Shown: positions 38,201 through 50,200, numbered from the stretch's first letter. The stretch is 64,000 nt of DNA from Mytilus edulis (GCF_963676685.1 NC_092346.1:50869062-50933061); one strand, 5' to 3'. The notes: generated by a model from the sequence alone, not told the origin. Translations and numbers: made by a program.

Positions 38201-41200
38201 CGATGTTTTGAATATTGCGAAAAAAGTGACAGGTTTATGATGAGTCTACAACACAGCCAGAAGTGGGCTTCAGTTGGCCATAAAACAAAAATGTTCACTA
38301 GATCAGCAAAAATGGATGTTACACTCAACTCTGAAACACATAAATGAATCAAAATTTAAAAAAAACATACAAGACATGACAAAGGTCAGAGGCTCCTGAC
38401 TTAGGACAGGTGCAAAAATGTTGGGTGTTAAACATGTTTTGTGAGATCTCACCTCACTCCCTATACCTTTAGTCAATGTAGAATAAACAAACACTCAGCA
38501 ATACATGCATGAGACATGAGATCTCACCTCACTCCCTATACCTTTAGTCAATGTAGAATAAACAAACACTCAGCAATACATGCATGAGACATGAGATCTC
38601 ACCTCACTCCCTATACCTTTAGTCAATGTAGAATAAACAAACACTCAGCAATACATGCATGAGACATGAGATCTCACCTCACTCCCTATACCTTTAGTCA
38701 ATGTAGAATAAACAAACACTCAGCAATACATGCATGAGACATGAGATCTCACCTCACTCCCTATACCTTTAGTCAATGTAGAATAAACAAACACTCAGCA
38801 ATACATGCATGAGACATGAGATCTCACCTCACTCCCTATACCTCTAGTCAATGTAGAATAAACAAACACTCAGCAATACATGCATGAGACATGAGATCTC
38901 ACCTCACTCCCTATACCTTTAGTCAATGTAGAATAAACAAACACTCAGCAATACATGCATGAGACAGGAGATCTCACCTCACTCCCTATACCTTTAGTCA
39001 ATGTAGAATAAACAAACACTCAGCAATACATGCATGAGACATGAGATCTCACCTCACTCCCTATCCCTCTAGTCAATGTAGAATAAACAAACACTCAGCA
39101 ATACATACATGAGACATGAGATCTCACCTCACTACCTATCCCTCTAGTCAATGTAGAATAAATAAACAAACACTCAGCAATACATGCATGAGACATGAGA
39201 TATCACCTCACTCCCTATCCCTCTAGTCAATGTAGAATAAACAAACACTCAGCAATACATGCATGAGACATGAGATCTCACCTCACTCCCTATCCCTCTA
39301 GTCAATGTAGAATAAACAAACACTCAGCAATACATACATGAGACATGAGATCTCACCTCACTCCCTATCCCTCTAGTCAATGTAGAATAAATAAACAAAC
39401 ACTCAGCAATACATGCATGAGACATGAGATCTCACCTCACTCCCTATACCTTTAGTCAATGTAGAATAAACAAACACTCAGCAATACATGCATGAGACAT
39501 GAGATCTCACCTCACTCCCTATCCCTCTAGTCAATGTAGAATAAACAAACACTCAGCAATACATACATGAGACATGAGATCTCACCTCACTACCTATCCC
39601 TCTAGTCAATGTAGAATAAATAAACAAACACTCAGCAATACATGCATGAGACATGAGATATCACCTCACTCCCTATCCCTCTAGTCAATGTAGAATAAAC
39701 AAACACTCAGCAATACATACATGAGACATGAGATCTCACCTCACTACCTATCCCTCTAGTCAATGTAGAATAAATAAACAAACACTCAGCAATACATGCA
39801 TGAGACATGAGATCTCACCTCACTCCCTATACCTTTAGTCAATGTAGAATAAACAAACACTCAGCAATACATGCATGAGACATGAGATCTCACCTCACTC
39901 CCTATACCTCTAGTCAATGTAGAATAAACAAACACTCAGCAATACATGCATGAGACATGAGATCTCACCTTACTCCCTATACCTTTAGTCAATGTAGAAT
40001 AAACAAACACTCAGCAATACATGCATGAGACATGAGATCTCACCTCACTCCCTATACCTTTAATCAATGTAGAATAAACAAACACTCAGCAATACATACA
40101 TGAGACATGAGATCTCACCTCACTACCTATCCCTCTAGTCAATGTAGAATAAACAAACACTCAGCAATACATGCATGAGACATGAGATCTCACCTCACTC
40201 CCTATACCTTTAGTCAATGTAGAATAAACAAACACTCAGCAATACATGCATGAGACATGAATATATGTTCCTTATATTTATATATAATTATAAAAAAAAA
40301 CTTTTTTGTGAAAATTTGACATGTAAATTTATATAATAAAAATGTACTGCACAAAGGGTTACTTATTGAAGTAGCCCTTTGTGCAGTTCATTTTATTACT
40401 TAAAATAAGCATAATTTCATTTTGATTCATTTCCATATATCAAGGACATTTACGTCCTTGCATATATCATGTATATTGAAATTGAATCAATTTTGATGAC
40501 ACAGCTTGGAGTGCCAGAAAAAAATCAGCAATATTTAGTACATGTCGTTCAATGTATCAAGAAGGATCTTTCTTGTTTACATAAATTTGAGTTTTATTGA
40601 AAAATCGGATATTCAATATTTTTATGTTATAAATATGTAACAAAATTTGTATATTTTGATTAAGAAAATTTCATACTTTACAGGTTGAGAGGCATGCATG
40701 AACACTACTTCAGACGAATGCATTTTTTGACGAAAGTTTTAGATATTCTACAGAATAAAACAGTTAATACTCCTAAATGCCAAGCAGCACTTCAGGGTTT
40801 GGTTTTTCTGGGGAAGATGATCAATTTCCAGATGAAATGTGAAGATAAAAGTTTTAGAATGGAGTATGTTGTGCACGAATCTGAAGATTGTCTAGATATA
40901 GTTGATATTGTACCTGAATCAGAAGATTGTCTAAATGGGTTTGACATGGATATCAGCAAGGAATTTGAGGCATGTAAATTTGATGGTACTGAGGTGTCAC
41001 ACAAAGTTGTATTTTTAGTTGAAAACCAGAAACTGATATGTTGTAGAAACTTACTATCAGAATCATCACCATTGTTCACTGCTATGCTTCATGGGAAATT
41101 TTCAGAGGCCAATAAAAACGAAATTGTGATAGAAGATACGACATTTTATGCCTTTCGCTATTTGATACATTACCTGTATAAATGTACTGATAAATGTCAT

Positions 41201-41536
41201 GTTACAGGTCACTTTTTGGTCTGTGATAAATCTATTGAAAATGTCTATCATTGTTTGGAAGTCTTCTCATTGGCTATTAAATACCTGGTATATAGACTAC
41301 AAACATTCCTTCTACAAGTTTTATCCAAGCATTTGATGACAGCTGAATCCTGTTGTCATGTTTTTGACTTTGCACTTTTGCATGATTTTTCTGATTTAGC
41401 AGACGACAGTGTTATTTGTGTGACAAAAAGGGGAAATAATCTTGAAAGAATGAAAGGACTTTATAAGTTTATATATGGACAAAATAAAGAAGCTTTTCTG
41501 GTGACTCTTAAAGATTTATTCACCAGTTCTCTCTAG
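26280..41536 (+). CDS. ARMC5: ARMC5-like armadillo-repeat and BTB protein, complete, six exons
   Basis: Exons 26280-26540, 27658-27688 (31-nt microexon), 29408-29594, 35345-35485, 36017-38146 and 40684-41536 join in frame to 1200 residues; all introns are GT-AG. Residues about 1-390 form armadillo-type helices (GISYLLKNGGIPKILQIL, NRCSRTIANLALTKEN, SQIVSSGALPEILSLM). About 400-690 is a disordered Ser-rich linker with many SP dipeptides and an acidic stretch. K662-R663 and K679-RRK-682 form a bipartite nuclear signal, overlapped by KLVSF (682-686), a PP1-type docking motif. A second helical segment follows, and residues about 1015-1130 form a BTB domain (VSHKVVFLVENQKLICCRNL, ESSPLFTAMLHGKFSEA). 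Armadillo repeats plus a C-terminal BTB define ARMC5, a CUL3 substrate adaptor linked to RPB1 turnover in mammals. It is longer than the 935-residue human protein, mainly in the linker. The start at 26280 is the first ATG before the ARM repeats; a 5' UTR exon may exist. Confidence 0.9.
26609..27035. repeat. Hairpin followed by ~80-bp tandem repeats in ARMC5 intron 1
   Basis: Positions 26609-26643 and 26655-26689 form a 35-bp inverted repeat around an 11-base loop; the arms share GATGTTTTGGGG-type text and ATATGCCA. The right arm opens a run of about four and a half degenerate units of roughly 80-90 bp to about 27035. Each unit carries TATTTCCACCCAAAA, CATCTATGATAC, GCTATTAACACAATGTATAA and CATACCAGTCAACT variants. 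The open frames across it are a by-product of the repeats. Confidence 0.75.
28490..29200 (+). repeat. ATGCCCC-type repeat with two levels of tandem duplication
   Basis: Three tandem 38-bp copies of a unit with ATGCCCCACCTACGATAGTA start at about 28494, 28532 and 28570. They are followed by three core units of 168-169 bp, each beginning AGGTTAAAGTTTTTGG (28661, 28829 and 28998) and ending TCCACTGAACA. The element closes with GTGGGGCATCCGTGTACTAT and a small GTGT/ACAC hairpin. The terminal GTGGGGCAT is the inverse of the initial ATGCCCCAC. It lies in ARMC5 intron 2. Confidence 0.8.
30403..30553. mobile_element. Short inverted-repeat element, CCCGTAGCCAG termini
   Basis: The left end is CCCGTAGCCAG and the right end CTGGCTACGGG, an 11-bp perfect inverted repeat 151 bp apart. 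Just inside them, CGAACCCCCCTTTG occurs near both ends in direct orientation, and GTTAAAGTC occurs twice in the middle. No clear target duplication was found. It lies in ARMC5 intron 3. Confidence 0.55.
31495..32975. mobile_element. ~1.48-kb insertion with imperfect terminal inverted repeats
   Basis: The left end starts AGGTGCAATCAACAGTTTTT and the right end reads, in complement, GGGTGCTATTATAAACAGTT. Comparison with the empty site at about 42486 (AAAACCAATGC) shows the left junction at ...CCAAT and the right junction at ...CCAATGC, so a short duplication of 3-5 bp is likely; its exact length is ambiguous. It contains copy C of the TATACGACC family. No transposase ORF was seen. Confidence 0.65.
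31847..32790 (+). mobile_element. TATACGACC-family element, copy C, nested
   Basis: It starts TATGACCCCAAAAAAATTTT and ends GGTCGTATATAGCTGCGCC followed by GAGCACCTGGTT. The core units begin GAAGGTTGGGATTGATTTTG near 31993, AGAAGGTTTGGATC near 32160 and GAGGCTGGGATTAAG near 32322, about 160 bp apart. It is nested inside the 31495-32975 insertion, which is itself inside copy B of the same broad family. Confidence 0.7.
33507..34929. mobile_element. 1.42-kb insertion with CAGG.CTGTAACTA termini and 5-bp duplication TAAGG
   Basis: The left terminus is CAGGGCTGTAACTAG and the right terminus reads, in complement, CAGGTCTGTAACTAC. TAAGG flanks both ends (33502-33506 and 34930-34934), while the homologous empty site near 43042 has a single TAAGG. 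A 10-bp stem at 33571-33596 (TCTGGGGGCC with GGCCCCCAGA) lies inside. No transposase-size ORF is present. A CAGG terminus fits hAT-like elements, and the 5-bp duplication would fit a 5-bp subgroup (inference). Confidence 0.75.
38444..40259. repeat. Minisatellite of 24 units (75 bp, some 79 bp) in ARMC5 intron 5
   Basis: Units begin AGATCTCACCTCACTCCCTA and continue through TTTAGTCAATGTAGAATAAA, CACTCAGCAATACATGCATG and GAGACATG. Twenty units are 75 bp; four (starting 39119, 39348, 39577 and 39731) are 79 bp because AATAAAC has become AATAAATAAAC. Variants such as CCCTCTAG for ACCTTTAG, ACATACATG for ACATGCATG and AGATATC for AGATCTC recur in groups of two to three units. The sequence just upstream (38382-38443: CAGAGGCTCCTGACTTAGGA and GGTGTTAAACATGTTTTGTG) is a dispersed repeat that runs straight into unit 1. 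The array ends about 425 bp before exon 6. Confidence 0.95.
40346..40387. repeat. Hairpin in ARMC5 intron 5
   Basis: ACTGCACAAAGGGTTACT at 40346-40363 pairs with AGTAGCCCTTTGTGCAGT at 40370-40387 (17 of 18 positions) around a six-base loop, and the flanks pair imperfectly for several more bases. A second small stem, CAAGGAC with GTCCTTG, follows at about 40442-40461. They could be the cores of small foldback elements; no function is claimed. Confidence 0.6.
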
Positions 41537-41558
41537 TTTTCTGTATTCATGTTTTGTA

Positions 41559-41764
41559 CTATGAATCCATTATTTTTTGTGGGTGCAAGTTTTGTGGTTT
41601 GAGGAAAATTTATATTTTCGTTGATATTTCATTTTGTGATTTTGCCAAAGTCTGCATTTAAGCCTATAGAAAATTTGTGCTTCATTGAACATAAGAATTT
41701 GTGGTTCGCTGCAATCCACAAAATTGACAAAAGTTGGTAACCACAAATAACAATGAATTGACAT
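41559..41764. mobile_element. Short TA-flanked MITE, copy 4, in the ARMC5 3' UTR
   Basis: It begins CTATGAATCCATTATTTTTT after TA and ends near AATGAATTGACA, with internal TTTGCCAAAGTCTGCATTTA and TATAGAAAATTTGTGCTTC matching the family at 1679, 16389 and 18715. It starts 22 bases after the ARMC5 stop codon, so it is probably transcribed as part of the 3' UTR. Confidence 0.6.
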
Positions 41765-42093
41765 TTTTGATTTAGTGATGACAATATTAGTCTGAGAAAA
41801 CCTTTATGAGGTATTTATACATGTAGTCAGATTTCTGAAAGGAGTAGGGGCAATAAGGCTCTTATTTGGCCCAAATATTACTGCAAATTAAAAAGTTATC
41901 ATACATATTCTTAAAACTTGACTAAGGAACAAGGTATTCTGAAAATAAAAACAAATTTCACATGAAACGAGATACCATGGCAACAAATCATGACAAAATT
42001 GCAAATTTGGAAAAGTATGTGTGCACCTAAGAAAAGAGCTTCTGTTAAATTATTTTGTTGTTTCTTTGTTGCCCATGATATTTTTACAACAGA

Positions 42094-42099
42094 AATAAA
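42094..42099 (+). promoter_or_regulatory. Candidate ARMC5 poly(A) signal
   Basis: AATAAA lies about 560 bases after the ARMC5 stop and just before the start of a repeat element at 42139. It is the most plausible signal in the unique part of the 3' flank, but no cleavage site can be proven from sequence. Confidence 0.35.
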
Positions 42100-42138
42100 G
42101 ATGGAATGCTGCATAAATTCCATATTTTTAATTGATTT

Positions 42139-43379
42139 ATATGACCACAAAATTTTTTGCAGTCGTATATTGGTATCATGTTGTCTTCGGCGTCAGCGTC
42201 GTCATTGGCGTCGTCTGAGACGGATGGTTTCGGGATAATAACTTTAGTATAAGAAAATAGAAATCAATAAAATCTTAACACAATGTTATTTCAATTGTTC
42301 TGAAATTGTAGCATAATGTTTAATACCATAAGTAGAAGGTTGGGATATATTTTTTGGGTTATTGGGCAAACAGTCTAGGAATAAAGGGCCAAAAAGGGGC
42401 CACAAACAAGCATTTTGTAGTTTCAAGACAATAAATTGGAGTTATCTTTCTTTGTCCAGAATGGTTGTTGAATCACCTAAAACCAATGCTTTATGAAATC
42501 TTTGAAAATTGGAGTTATCTTTCTTTGTCCAGAATAGTAGTTGAATCAACTTAAATCAATGCTATATACAATATACAATGCAATATTCACTTTACTACCA
42601 ACTGATAAATTAAAGCAGTCTTTACCATTCAGTGATTATAAGCACTTTGATGACCATTCTAGGGTTATGCCCCTTTACAAATGGAAAATTGAAGATTTTT
42701 TTAGTTTCTGTTCTCTTAATCTAAGTTTGTCTCAGCTAAATTTAATGAAATGTGTAGATAATGCTTATAACCTCTAAACTCAGTTCAAGTTCAATTTTTG
42801 GCTGATCACTTTTATAGTTCTTGAGTTATGTCCCTATATAACGTTATATGCTAGAGGGGGCATCATCTGTGTCCCATTGGACACATTCCCCATTTATTTT
42901 TTTATAAGTTGCTATTAATTAATATTGATTTTAACCATGAATGTATGACATTTTATATTTAAATATTTTATGATGTATTTAAATGAGTAGTTATTGTTGC
43001 AAACTCCATTAGAAATTTGAATTGATATCATTTTTGGAATAAGGGAAAGTGGGAGGTGAAAAAAAAATTGGGGGGGGGGGGGTCAATTTTTCTCATTTCA
43101 GATTTCAGAAATTAAAAAGAAAATGTCTTCAAATATTTTGTTTTTTGAGAGGATTAATATTCAACAGCATAGTGAATTGCTCAAAAGCAAAAAAAAACCA
43201 TATTTTAAGTTCATTAGACCACATTCATTCTGTGTCAGAAACCTATGCTGTGTCAACTATTTAATCACAATCCAAATTCAGAGATGTATTCAGCTTGAAT
43301 GTTGTGTCAATACTAGCCCCAACCGTTCAGAGTTCGACCTCTGCGGTCATATAAAGCTTTGCCTGCGGAGTATGTGGTT
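42139..43379 (+). mobile_element. TATACGACC-family element, copy E, uninterrupted
   Basis: It starts TATGACCACAAAATTTTTTG, contains core blocks AGAAGGTTGGGATATATTTT and GGGCCAAAAAGGGGCC, then AATTGGAGTTATCTTTCTTT twice, and ends CTCTGCGGTCATATAAAGC with CTGCGGAGTATGTGGTT. It provides the empty-site reference for both insertions in copy B (31030-35170). Short ORFs inside come from the repeat. Confidence 0.75.
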
Positions 43380-45824
43380 ATTAAATAGTACATATTATGA
43401 TGTAATTTCATCAGATTAAAATCTTTGTTTTTATGATTTTTTTTACCCTATGCATTTCTAAATATTATGTGCTAATTTGAAATACATGTAGTAGTAAAAC
43501 ATTTCATTTTCTGAGGCCAAAATTATACCAAGCCTTAATGACTCTACTCTTTTAATTTCAGTATTAAAAATTTAGGAATTTAATATGTATCTTTGCCATT
43601 GTGTATTTCCAACCACTGACATTAACACAGAATAAAATTATGTTTTTGATTAATCAAAACAATTACAATTAATGTTGGAGTTATGAAGAAAAATTCATAT
43701 TTTGAATTAAAATTAAAATACAAGTTTTTATTATTGTGATTTTAGTCATGTCTTATTGAAATAATCCATAATTTCTTGATATAAAGTTAAGTTTGCTTAT
43801 TGATTTTCCAGGCCTTAATTTTATGTTTGCACTCATATATTTTTGAAAGGCCATAAATTTCATAATAGTGAATTTTAAGGGACCATTAGATTATCAATGA
43901 TTGCTTTAGTATCATCTTTGGATATACAATATGACTTCCATAAAAGAATTGGAGTACTTAATTCAAATGAATAATTTTTTTACTAATAGAATAAATGTAT
44001 CTTTATTTAGAAAAAGAATGCATACATATACATGTATACAAAGTCTCAAATCTTATTGCTAATCAATATATCGACAAATTGTAATTTCCCTAAAACAGAG
44101 TTCAATTATTTTAAGTACATGTACTGATCATGATTGGACTTGCAAAATTGAGTTTATAATTTGGGACCATTGATGTATTAATTTAATACAAACTTATACA
44201 TTTTAAATTAGTTTTTGAAAAACTGCACTTTGGTATATGATGTATGCATAATAATGATCATCATAAATGTGGATATGTAAGGAATAAGATCCTATAATTG
44301 TATAATAAAAAAAAAATAGAAAAATTTGGAGCTTTTGCTGAGGACTTGAAATTTTTAAGGACATCATTTAATATGTCCTTAGCTTTACTTTGTTGTTATT
44401 GTTATATGAATAATGTTTATGCTTGAATACAATTGTGATATTTTATTTTATTGTTACATACATTGTTTATTAAAAAAATGAAATCTGGTCACAAATAAGA
44501 TTTGCCTTCTTCTTTTGACTACTGAAATGCTGATGAGCTGGCTATTACATTTAGCCAAGTGGATTGTTGTGCAGCTCTCAAACAGGTGGTTGTTGTTTGC
44601 AGTAACATTTGTTCAGGACACTTTTATAAGGAAACATTTAAAATATTTCATGCATGATGCTTGCAAAAGTTTTATCTTTAATAATGGTAAAGGATGAATT
44701 CACAACAAAAATCTTAAACAAACCAAAAGAAAACCAAAACTAAGGAAAAAGTACTTTTACTGCTGCTCCTCATCTTAACTTCATGATATATCCCTCAACA
44801 GTTGGCAAAAGTTCACAACTTACTTCTAGTAAACGATGGCCCCAGTTTGAAATACATTTGCTTACTCCACTTATTTCTTCATCACTGTCCATTTTGATTC
44901 ACAGCAGGGATTTGTGAAGCTTGTGTGTATGCATGTTAGCTGGAGGAACCACGTTGTCAATTGTGTCTCCATCTATTGTGAAAATGGAAGCTACCTACTA
45001 CTATTCATGTCCAGCTACACAATGAAAGATGGCATGGATGTTTTCAAACTCTTTATTCTAGTCTTTGGTCTCTGATTTGTGAAATTAATGAATAATAAAG
45101 TGCATAGCTGCTTCATTATTTCAAGTATGAAAATAAATTATATTTCCGAAACTAATCATCATTACCTATATCTTGTTTGGTGATAAAAATAAATGAGGCT
45201 GAGCTCTCAGCTCTGTTCTTCGTAGGTTCCTACCTTTGAACATTTTTTTTTACATTTGACAATTACAACAAAATTTAGTAGTCAAATGAATTGCTATGGG
45301 ATATATGACAGCCTCTGCATTTAATCTTGCACATACTATTAATATATAAAACTGTATTTCCAGATTTGATGCAATAATGAAGCATATCTGATCTCCATGT
45401 GTCAAGTCACGGAGTCACCTTCATTATAGCATCTTATCATTTGCACCGTAAAAGCTTGCTGTATTGCCAGACTCTATTTTAATAATTCACGGACTTTCAT
45501 CAAGTTCAATTTTGAGACATCGTCTGGCCTATATTCTTACACGTTTCTGTAGTTAATGCATCTAAAATATAGAATTTTGCACACATGGTGACCCGAGTTT
45601 TTTTTCTGAACTTATTGTTTTACTATCTTTTACGTTTTTCTATGTAAGTTTTAAAGTTCAAGTGATTGAAATTAAAGGAGTGAGATTTGGTTGATCCCGA
45701 AAATAAATTTATAAGCCGGGTAAATGTTCCCCTGTCTTTACAAGGCAGCACTCGCACCAGCAAAGTGAAAAGGGATTACTATAAGTTGTAATATCTAGTT
45801 TCCCAATCCACAATACATAAATAT

Positions 45825-46095
45825 GTTTAAACTAAACCCGTTATAAATCAGGAAACCGTTGTTCAGTGGTTGTCGTTTGTTGATGTGGTTCATATATGTT
45901 TCTCGTTTATCATTTTTTATACGTAAAACCGTTAGTTTTCTTGTTTGAGTTGTTTTACACTTGTCACAGGTTGGAGCTTGCTGTTCGGTGTGAACCAAGG
46001 CTCCGTGTTTAAGACCATACTTTGACCTATATTTTACATATTGTGACTTAGATAGAGAGCTGTCTCATTGGGACGCATACCACATCTTATTATGT
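45825..46095 (+). repeat. Dispersed repeat R1, plus-strand copy
   Basis: It contains GTTCAGTGGTTGTCGTTTGT, TTTCTCGTTTATCATTTTTT, TTTGACCTATA and GAGCTGTCTCATTGGGACGC, then ATACCACATCTT. The closing blocks match 59080-59120 and the complement of 15117-15160. Confidence 0.65.
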
Positions 46096-47049
46096 CTTTT
46101 GACCGTAGTCTATAGCATCTACAGTTGTTAAATGCTTTTATCTTGTTGTTTTTTTTTTCCTTTGAAGAGTTAGTGCTTATAGTTGGTCTTTAACTGGTCG
46201 TCCACGATTTGTCTATGCTCTGTGAAGCTGTTTGAGTTTAGTGTGTGATGTTGGCACTGTCTGTCTGGATCTTCGGATAACACCAGGATGTTTTCGAGCA
46301 TATGTTCTCTTATCCACAGTTTGTTTGTATTAACACGTCTCTCTTGAACTCATATTAAACATGATTCATCAGGGTTAGGGTAAAGTAAAATATCAAAGTA
46401 AATAACACAGATATATGCCAAATTGTATGAGGTTAGAGCTGAGATCGGATATAGTTTTTTCTTCTTCAATTTCTGCTTGATTATAACTATTGTACATATT
46501 GGCCCTCTTTTCGTCGTTGATCAGGGACTTGTATATCAGAAGAATTGTTCATGATATGTCATTGATTTATAGTATGGTATTATATTAGCATCAATGTCTT
46601 TTGGTTCTCGCCCCCGTTTGGCGGTATATTGATTTAAAAATATGTAGCCACATCCGGTCGAAATGAGGTCACTTATATAATCCGATGCCATGTGAAAGGA
46701 GAATTCATGCTTTCTTCAATTAAAGAAGACTATCATTCTATTGTATGTTGGTAATTTGTTTTCGGCTTGAATATGCATGAAATATTGCCTCAAGACAGGT
46801 GGAATTCTTATTTGGTGCATTTTTGAAAAGTATACACACATTACACCGTTCGTATGTGGTACAATTTTTAAATTGTATTGATGAACTTCGACTGACTTGA
46901 TTTTTTTCTTTTGTTCAAATTTATGTTTTCAAGTTTCCTGGTGGGATTTATATTAGACCATTGATACGTGTAATGTTGTTGTGATTGCATATTTGCATTT
47001 CAGTTTCAAAATGAATGAAAAAAGTGAAAGCTTACACAAATAACTTATA

Positions 47050-47055
47050 TTTATT
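47050..47055 (-). promoter_or_regulatory. Candidate poly(A) signal of the kelch gene
   Basis: TTTATT on the plus strand reads AATAAA on the minus strand, about 195 bases after the stop codon at 47250. It is the first good hexamer downstream; the cleavage site is not proven. Confidence 0.35.
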
Positions 47056-47249
47056 GGAATCGTTAGCACTTGCATAAAAAAATAAGTTGTATCTACAATT
47101 GGCCGTATTTTGTTGTGACAACTTTTCTTAGACAAAAACATATACTTTTATCTCTTTGTAAAGCTTTTCATATTTTCGAGGTACAGTTTTTGAACTGACT
47201 AAAAAGTATAATTTCAGGCAAGACTGACATAATTGACTAGTGTAAAATT

Positions 47250-50200
47250 CTACCACATTATATATTTGTCATACAACAATATATCATCAAAATTAATATC
47301 TGTATTTGTGATAGGCACTTTGAGAACAACACAATCAACGTTGACATAGCTAAAACTGTCTGGTAGTTGAAACGATTCTCTAATCTTCCGTCTCTTTGTG
47401 TTATAGCATTCAACCATCCTGACATCACAGTCCTTTTGGTAACTTTTACCGCCTATCAGGTACAAATTTCTTCCTAAAAATGAAGAGTTATTCCGCTTTG
47501 AATGACACAAAGATACCCATGGTTTTGCGACGAATAATTAGTGTTCATTGGTCTTTTAAAGTTTTGCCTGGGAACAGTATATCTAACAAATATATGTATG
47601 TTCATGGTTTTGATTAGGACATGTTTTGACAAAAAAGTTAATCCAGTCTCGACTGCAAAATAATAATTAATTTAAAAGTTCGTTTGATTCAGGCAAAGTA
47701 GTTTCTTTAATTTTGCTATGTATATAGTAATTTACCCTATATAACAAAAGTTTTCAGTGACAAGAAAACTCACCCAACAGTACAACACCAGCATTTCCTC
47801 TTGGATTAAAAACATTAGGATGGAATATATCCCAAATCCCGTCTTTTCTCGCATTGCCTTTCGTATGTGTGTTATAACTACAAACGGCTCCCTCGTCTTT
47901 TTCTGAGAAGGTTTCTTGATCAAATCCTCGTCCTAAAAATAAGATAAAATGAATTATATATGACAATATCATCAAATATTATAACAACGATTGATTCAGT
48001 GCAGTTGTACCTATCTCGAACCCATTTTTGGCGGGGAAACCGAACAAGAGTTCAAATAAGCTCTATGTGTGATGTTTTATTTCATGGATGTAAAATGAAA
48101 GAAATGTAAAAGAGGGTCGAAAGATACTAGTGGGACAGTCAAATTATCATCAGAAATTATCACGATATAGCAATTCAGCATCTTTGTTAGACAATGGTTA
48201 CGATTCAGTCCCCTCCGAGAAGTAGTTAGTCTCGAACTTTTAACTATTATATATACAGTATATCAAAACAATTGACAAGTTTGAAATTTCCAACAGATTT
48301 TGAAACGGCAACACTTAAATTCACAAGTTATATTTGTTTTAAAACGAAACTGCATAATCCATAAACTCAATTCTAACTTGCCTATTCGCATCGTTTGCAT
48401 GGCCATCTTTTAAGGAATCAAAGCACAACATCTTATTTCAACTAACTTTTATATAAAACTGAAATTTCTTTAAACAATGAATTTGTCACCCACCCCCTCA
48501 AAAAAAAAACCAAACAAAACAAAACACAAAACAAAACCCAAAAAACAAAACAAAATCCTTGATATTGTCAACAGGGCTAATAAAAAAAGCACATTTCCTA
48601 TACCAGTAAAATTGAATATTCAGATGCAAGTGTGTATTTGATGAACTTTGTTCCGAATACCAATGTCCGTGCAGTATTGTTCATCTTGAAAATCTTGTAA
48701 TTCAAGATTTAGTGTGTGAAAGATACAAACCTCCTATAACTACCACTCTTTTTCCAACTGAGATCATATTATGTTTTTCTCTTTCATGCGGGAGAATAAC
48801 TCCAGGAAGAGGCTCTGTCCACTCATTAGTGATGGGGTCGTATGTCCTAAAAGTAAAAGAAGAAATAATAACAACATTTGAGTTTTATCTTTTTGGTAGT
48901 GTTATTTTACTTTGTATGATATGATGGTATCCAGAGAGGGTCTGTGTTGTATCATTAGAGTTTAACAATATTCCTACATTTTCATTTTTTCTTTTCAATC
49001 AAATTTGATACCGCCCGTATGACACACTGTACAGGAGTACCTGTTGTTCTTCTGTGTGTGCTTTCTTCATCATTATAGTTGCAAAAATCTATTCACACGT
49101 ATGAAATTATTTTAATTAACTAAAATATTAAAATTTACGTAGATTTGTAATTCTGACCAGAACTGTACTAATTTCCCTAATATTTTATTTTAAATAGTTA
49201 TCAAAAAATATATAAACAATAAACGCTTATTTAAATAAAATAGGTTGCTCACTCTTTTCCATAGTTCAGGGTATACAATACATAAGTATAGTATAATGTA
49301 ATATTGAAGAGTTCTTTTTTAATAGAACCTGCTTTGTTTCTGCGGTAATTACTTATTAAAAAGAAATTAAAATAAACAAAGTCAGTAAAGTAATTGTCCA
49401 TCACACGGAACAAAAACATTTAGTTATTAACAAATTTGTTTAAACACGACAAAATGGGTACAAACGAACACACTGTCAACAAGAATAATTTTAACGTATA
49501 AAATTTCAAAGCGTTTCACTCTCTGTTTTAATTCTTTCATTATTTCACCTGACTCATAGAATTGTATGAATCACTCATTATCATTTTTCAATTTTCAGGT
49601 GTTTTAACGGTTTTTGGAAACAGTTGATTCTTGCTTTAGACAATGCAATTCGTTCGATTTTTTATGTTAATTTTACTTTTTTTTTCATATTTTATTGATA
49701 GAATAAGCGAAAAGATAATTCATTGTTTTCCTTTTATAAAAAAGTGTGAGTCACATTATGGTTTTACCTCTCGACATTAGACAAGATGTTGCTAGTTTTC
49801 TATTGAATATAAACGATTTCAAGTAAAAGCATAAAATGTTAAGAATAAATAGTTTGATACTTTCAAAATAAAATAGATCTAATATTTGTCAATTATTTTT
49901 CCAAAACGGTTTATTGTAATTCTATTATAGTAATAGTATTTATCAATAATAATTGTAATGCTCTATATATTTTTATTTGCTATGTCATTAAAACATATAT
50001 TTGTCAACATTTTACACAAGTATTACGTCTTTATTAATGATCAATAATAATTATAAGGCCGCAATTTTTATCAGTTTAAATGATTTTTTTGTTCATTTCT
50101 GTAAAACTGAGAAGAGGAGAAGAGATAAAGAACATTTTATTAAATAATAAATTGGATGATTTGTGTTGACATAATTATGATTTATCAAAAATAAACGTGT

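Larger units (their letters stand above)
43380..47249. other. Convergent intergenic region between ARMC5 and the kelch gene
   Basis: No gene could be established. At 44815-44895 on the minus strand a 40-codon open frame starts ATG in a good context (MDSDEEISGV...) and has a possible donor GTAAGT after about 23 codons. On the plus strand 44905-45078 is open for over 50 codons. Neither resembles a family I recognise. The segment 45825-46095 is a copy of repeat R1. The rest is AT-rich and featureless to me. Confidence 0.4.

Noticed and set aside
38444..40259. Possible CRISPR-like array
   Set aside because: The units are contiguous with no unique spacers, and the locus is an animal intron; it is a minisatellite.
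45590..45601. TGGTGACCCGAG resembling an LTR primer-binding site
   Set aside because: No flanking LTRs, polypurine tract or retroviral-type ORFs are present nearby; it is a lone short match.
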